Positions 60,609 to 64,000 of a stretch of 64,000 bases of DNA are shown here, one piece after another. The stretch lies in the NCBI GenBank assembly GCA_014529385.2, contig CM043958.1, positions 155,471,293 to 155,535,292 of the forward strand, in the 5' to 3' direction. The notes beneath the pieces were generated by a model, which searched no databases, was not told the DNA's origin, and worked only from the letters and a program-made list of their open reading frames with translations. This DNA comes from Adiantum capillus-veneris. Its lineage: Eukaryota > Streptophyta > Polypodiopsida > Polypodiales > Pteridaceae. Made by a program: the position numbers and the translations under genes. How positions within the stretch are numbered: position 1 is the stretch's first letter; the number at the start of each line of letters is the position of its first letter.

Positions 60609-62689
60609 TTAAAATACACCAACGTTGAACTGTTCTTCGTCTTTGTTTTGACAATCATACAACCAGGTTGGCATTTCCTCCTTGTAGCCAGCACTTTCAA
60701 TGTGATTCAAAATCTTTTCGTTGCAAAACATATATACCATTTTTTCCGCTCTGTCTGCTAATAGTCTATTGTGAATAATGTTGTAAACATACTTGTACAT
60801 ACTCCAGTACTTGAGTTTGTTGCACATTGTGTTAGTATTTTCATCACTAGGGGATGTAAGGTAGAGTAATACTCTCCATCATTCATCATCCACCACTTCC
60901 ATGCATATTGCTCTTTTGCCATTATCTGTACAAAATCATTCACAAAAGGACCTTGTTTTAATCTAAATACACTCATTTCTTTGATGCAATCAATTCGGTC
61001 TTGAACGTTGGAGTAGAAGTCAGAACGTGTTGACCACGTGACAGAAATCGTTGACCACCTCTATATTGGACATCAAATCTAAATTCCAGTACTCCAAATC
61101 GAGCATGTAAGCAACACTATGGGGTGGACTATGAGCGCTCTTTCACCTTGCATGAAAATACTTGGCCAAAATTCTTCGTTGTTTGCCAGAGAATGGTAGT
61201 CACCACTCCTTCTCTACTACAGAGTCTTTCAGCTCTTCAAGATTTTTAAGACTCTGTTGGACTGACCACCATGTCATCCACACTTTGTCCAAATTTGGCG
61301 CCCTTTGATCAAGGTTGCAAATTGCGAACATAAAAAATATCATTACATGGTATGCATCCATTAAACTCCTCCACCAAGCACCCTTGCTTACGTTGCCACG
61401 TAGACATGTAATTTTATCTTTCACCTTTTCTTTCTGCTCAAGCTGCCATTCATCAAAGGCCGTGCAATTGAATGTGTCAATCAGACTACACTTATTGCGG
61501 AGAAGTGATTCCAATGTATAAAAGTGCGTACAAAACCGAGTTTCAGCAGGAAATTTCAACATCACTGACAGCGCATTCTATACAAATCGAGCACTCCTTG
61601 TCATTTTAAGGTAAATTTCACAACCTAACACATTGTGTCAATTATTTTGGCGAACCATGTGGTTTCTTTGGTAGTGTACCAATCCTTTAGCACCAAGTTT
61701 AAGCTGTGTGTATTACAACCATTGGCAAAAATGTGTGGAAAGAACTTCTTTATCAATTTACTGGCGTTTTTACAATTCTTTAAGTTGTCCATGACTACTT
61801 GAACGACATGTTCATCACCAATTTCTTTAATTACATTAATCAAAACCTCAGAAATGTATTTGCCACTTTTAATTGCACCAAAACTATCAACCACCTTTAT
61901 AAACATTTCTCCCCTTGGACAAACCAGCATTACATTGATCATCAGTCTTCTTTGAACATTTGACCAGCCATCACTCACAATTGTGCATCTTGAAAGCGAG
62001 ATATTTTCATGTATTATTTTACCAACACTGTCTTTGACTTTTATGTAATATTTGTCCAAGAAAAAATTTTGTATCGTGTGATAAGAAAGAGCTGAAAATC
62101 CTAGGCCAAACTCACTGATTTTCTTCCAAGCAGCCTTCCAATGATTGCTATCTACCATGACCAAAGCACTTCCAATGAGGAATATTGATTTGGCAAGTGT
62201 AGTTTGTGCTTCTTCTAGAGACTGCACTCGAAAGCTTTGATGTAATGATTTTTTGTGCATTTGACCAAGTCCACCTTCATTGTGATGCTTAAAAGGAACG
62301 CTACTTGAAATTTCCTCCCCCTATGCAGGCTGTTCTCCAAGGTTAGTTGGCATCACCACAGGATCTGTGGAGTTAATATTTGGCTCTGACAACTCTTGAC
62401 TCGCAATCACAGAGCTATATATCTGTTGTCTCTTGCCAACCTTTTTGGTGAGCTCTTCTCTCAAACGCTTTGCAATTGCAGGTGCGTGAGGATGTTTACA
62501 TTTCTTACAAATCTTTTCAACACTAACCAAAAATTGGTCCGTAATACGCGGTGCACTCCTTGATTTTTTTGTGAGACAAAATTTACATTTTCGCTCCATA
62601 TATTGGCTACATATGTTGTGAGTATAATCCCACTCTTTGCCGGTATTCTTTGGCTTCTTCGTACCACTTGTGCCCACATTTTGCTCCAT
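60609..62689 (-). pseudogene. hAT-family transposase with DUF659, broken
   Basis: From ATG 62,689: a BED-like N-terminal region (WDYTHNICSQYMERKCKFC, then CKKCKHPHAP), a linker, and from about 62,260 a DUF659 core with QNFFLDKYYIKVKDSVGK, CTIVSDGWSNVQRRLMINVM, VVMDNLKNCKNASKLIKKFF and the FANGCNTHSLNLVLKDW segment. The SDGW Asp and the VMDN Asp match conserved positions of hAT transposases. After a stop at about 61,625 the remainder is spread over several frames, including WRSLMDAYHVMIFFMFAICN, with a C-terminal dimerisation region (YWSMYKYVYNIIHNRLLADR, 60,827-60,609). Length and order fit a full-size hAT transposase of about 700 residues. Terminal repeats were not found. It is not functional as written. 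Confidence 0.88.
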
Positions 62690-62699
62690 TGCTTTAAAA

Positions 62700-63660
62700 A
62701 TAAAACTGAAGACAAATGAACCAGATGTTTAGTTTCTAAAACATTTTTCTTATTTTTAATATATATTAAAAAAACATTCACTATGAAAGTAACCAAAAAG
62801 CACAATATGAAATTTTCAATGCATACTAGTCAATCCACATATCAACCACCTATGTTGTGACATGCAATACACTCTATGCACGACATAATAACTACAACAA
62901 TGCTATGACTTTTTCAATGCAATTATTATTATGATGATTATTTATATGTCCACTTTGATTTGCAAATAGTAAGACACATATATTTCAAATGCTACAAAGA
63001 ATAATCAACTTTTACATTGAACAATGTCAGTTGTATGCAAAAAACAAACGAAAGCAATAAAATATATGATTGGTCATTTCATGTACTTATAAACTATCAT
63101 AATACATAATGCACTCTCTGTATAAACCAATGCATGAACTAACACAAATAAATTTTCAATATAATCACACAATTGAGGACTACTTGTACCCAGTGAAGGA
63201 TTGTATCCCCTTATGCAACCAATTTAATATATAAAATCTATTTTCACCCAATTAAGGATTATAGCTCTTATATTGTGGAGTGACAGTGTATTGCAACTCA
63301 AATCTATGATGGTGAAAACTGTAAGACTTCAAGGATCTTTATATGCCAAGTATACTAGTATAGGACATCCAACCCTTGACTATCGACTCGTCATTTACAT
63401 ATGCTCATCTTCTAAAACCAATTACAGCCCTCATTTGGACCAATGGCTTCATCGCAATGAGCATGACTCTCCAAACTTTCAATATTTTGGTTTTGTACCT
63501 TTATGTTCGGTAAAGAATTTTTTTATTTTTAAAAATGGTTATCGAATTAAGAATCATGTTTGGCCCAAAAAAAGGACCTGACTCTGTAACCTTAGGTCAA
63601 TTCACAAGGAGATGACTACACTCCACTCGGATATACTCCCCAAGGATTTTCCTAGCTAAA
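62700..63660. other. AT-rich sequence, no supported gene
   Basis: The plus-strand frame 63,273-63,581 (HLDQWLHRNEHDSPNFQYFG) is open but unrecognised. The stretch may include the upstream part of the hAT element. Confidence 0.4.
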
Positions 63661-63686
63661 GGACCGCGGTTAGGGACCGCGGTTAG
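63661..63686. repeat. Direct repeat GGACCGCGGTTAG x2
   Basis: Two adjacent copies of a GC-rich word in AT-rich surroundings. Confidence 0.8.
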
Positions 63687-63709
63687 CACACTATTTACCA
63701 TATATAATT

Positions 63710-63806
63710 ACTCCCTCTGGGCTTTTTCGTTTTCCCGGTGGGCCTACCGATTATTAGGGTATACCCGGCGGGCCCACCTGGAAAATGAAAAAGCCCAAAG
63801 AGAGCC
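63710..63806. repeat. Inverted repeat of about 36-bp arms, MITE-like
   Basis: CTCTGGGCTTTTTCGTTTTC at 63,715 pairs with GAAAATGAAAAAGCCCAAAG ending near 63,802, and GGTGGGCC pairs with GGGCCCACC further in. There is a short loop and no ORF. Confidence 0.7.
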
Positions 63807-64000
63807 TCCAAGAAAAATCAAAACTATGGTGAGCTAACTGAATCTATAGGTTTTTACAAGTCATAATCAAAGTCATGTTAACAGTTAACGTGATCACGTG
63901 ATATTCTTGTGTAAATAATGTAATTATTAACGTAATCACATGATCGTGATTACGTCAATGAAATCCCTTGGGGGGGAGGTGATAATTAGATTACATGTGG

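Overview
The window looks like nuclear DNA of a land plant that is made almost entirely of transposable elements and simple repeats. The basis is CACTA (En/Spm) elements with TNP2-type transposases and the plant-specific DUF4218, DUF4216 and Transposase_24 modules, Ty1/copia and Ty3/gypsy LTR retrotransposons primed by initiator Met-tRNA (TGGTATCAGAGC), a DUF659-type hAT transposase, and many long (GA)n/(CT)n microsatellites. A seedless plant such as a fern or lycophyte is my guess from the general flavour; the sequence does not prove it. I see no intact host gene, no rRNA or tRNA gene and no CRISPR array.

Layout. 1-904: remnant of a CACTA second ORF. 970-5.5 kb: degenerate repeats, microsatellites and one decayed orphan ORF. 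5.5-9.8 kb: CACTA copy A (+), with a small MITE near its 3' end. 11.7-13.9 kb: 5' half of a gypsy element (H), cut inside its reverse transcriptase by a CACTA terminus at 13,905. 13.9-17.6 kb: CACTA copy E (-), with a well preserved Transposase_24 ORF. 17.66-22.1 kb: CACTA copy B (-), the most complete tnp2 copy. 22.6-36.3 kb: a ~1.5 kb GA-rich tract split by gypsy element F (-, 23,564-35,744, duplication GAGAA), which itself holds a 454-bp foldback element and a complete copia element G (+, 29,152-34,686, duplication ATATT) inserted just after the gag start. 36.3-37.7 kb: two tandem truncated copies of the 5' end of an HSPA12/Hsp70-like gene. 37.7-41 kb: microsatellites and unassigned sequence. 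41.05-59.2 kb: CACTA copy C (+), split by a 15.6-kb gypsy chromovirus-like element I (42,909-58,480, duplication CAAGT). The 3' LTR of I is split again by a 2.4-kb non-autonomous LTR element J (55,574-57,945, duplication CCTTG). 59.2-60.4 kb: decayed gene with a RING-like finger. 60.6-62.7 kb: hAT transposase (-). 62.7-64 kb: AT-rich sequence with small inverted repeats.

How it fits together. Insertion order can be read from boundaries: CACTA C, then I, then J; GA tract, then F, then G; H, then E. LTR pairs have diverged and almost every coding frame carries stops or frameshifts, so most elements are dead. The best preserved reading frames are the Transposase_24 ORF of copy E, the copia G RNase H region and the second half of the integrase of element I. 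Less expected items are the foldback in F, an antisense coding-like frame downstream of pol in I, an ORF kept in both LTRs of I, a composite insertion in the integrase of I, GCGGTAAT-type motifs recurring near the CACTA copies, and the HSPA12-like tandem fragments.
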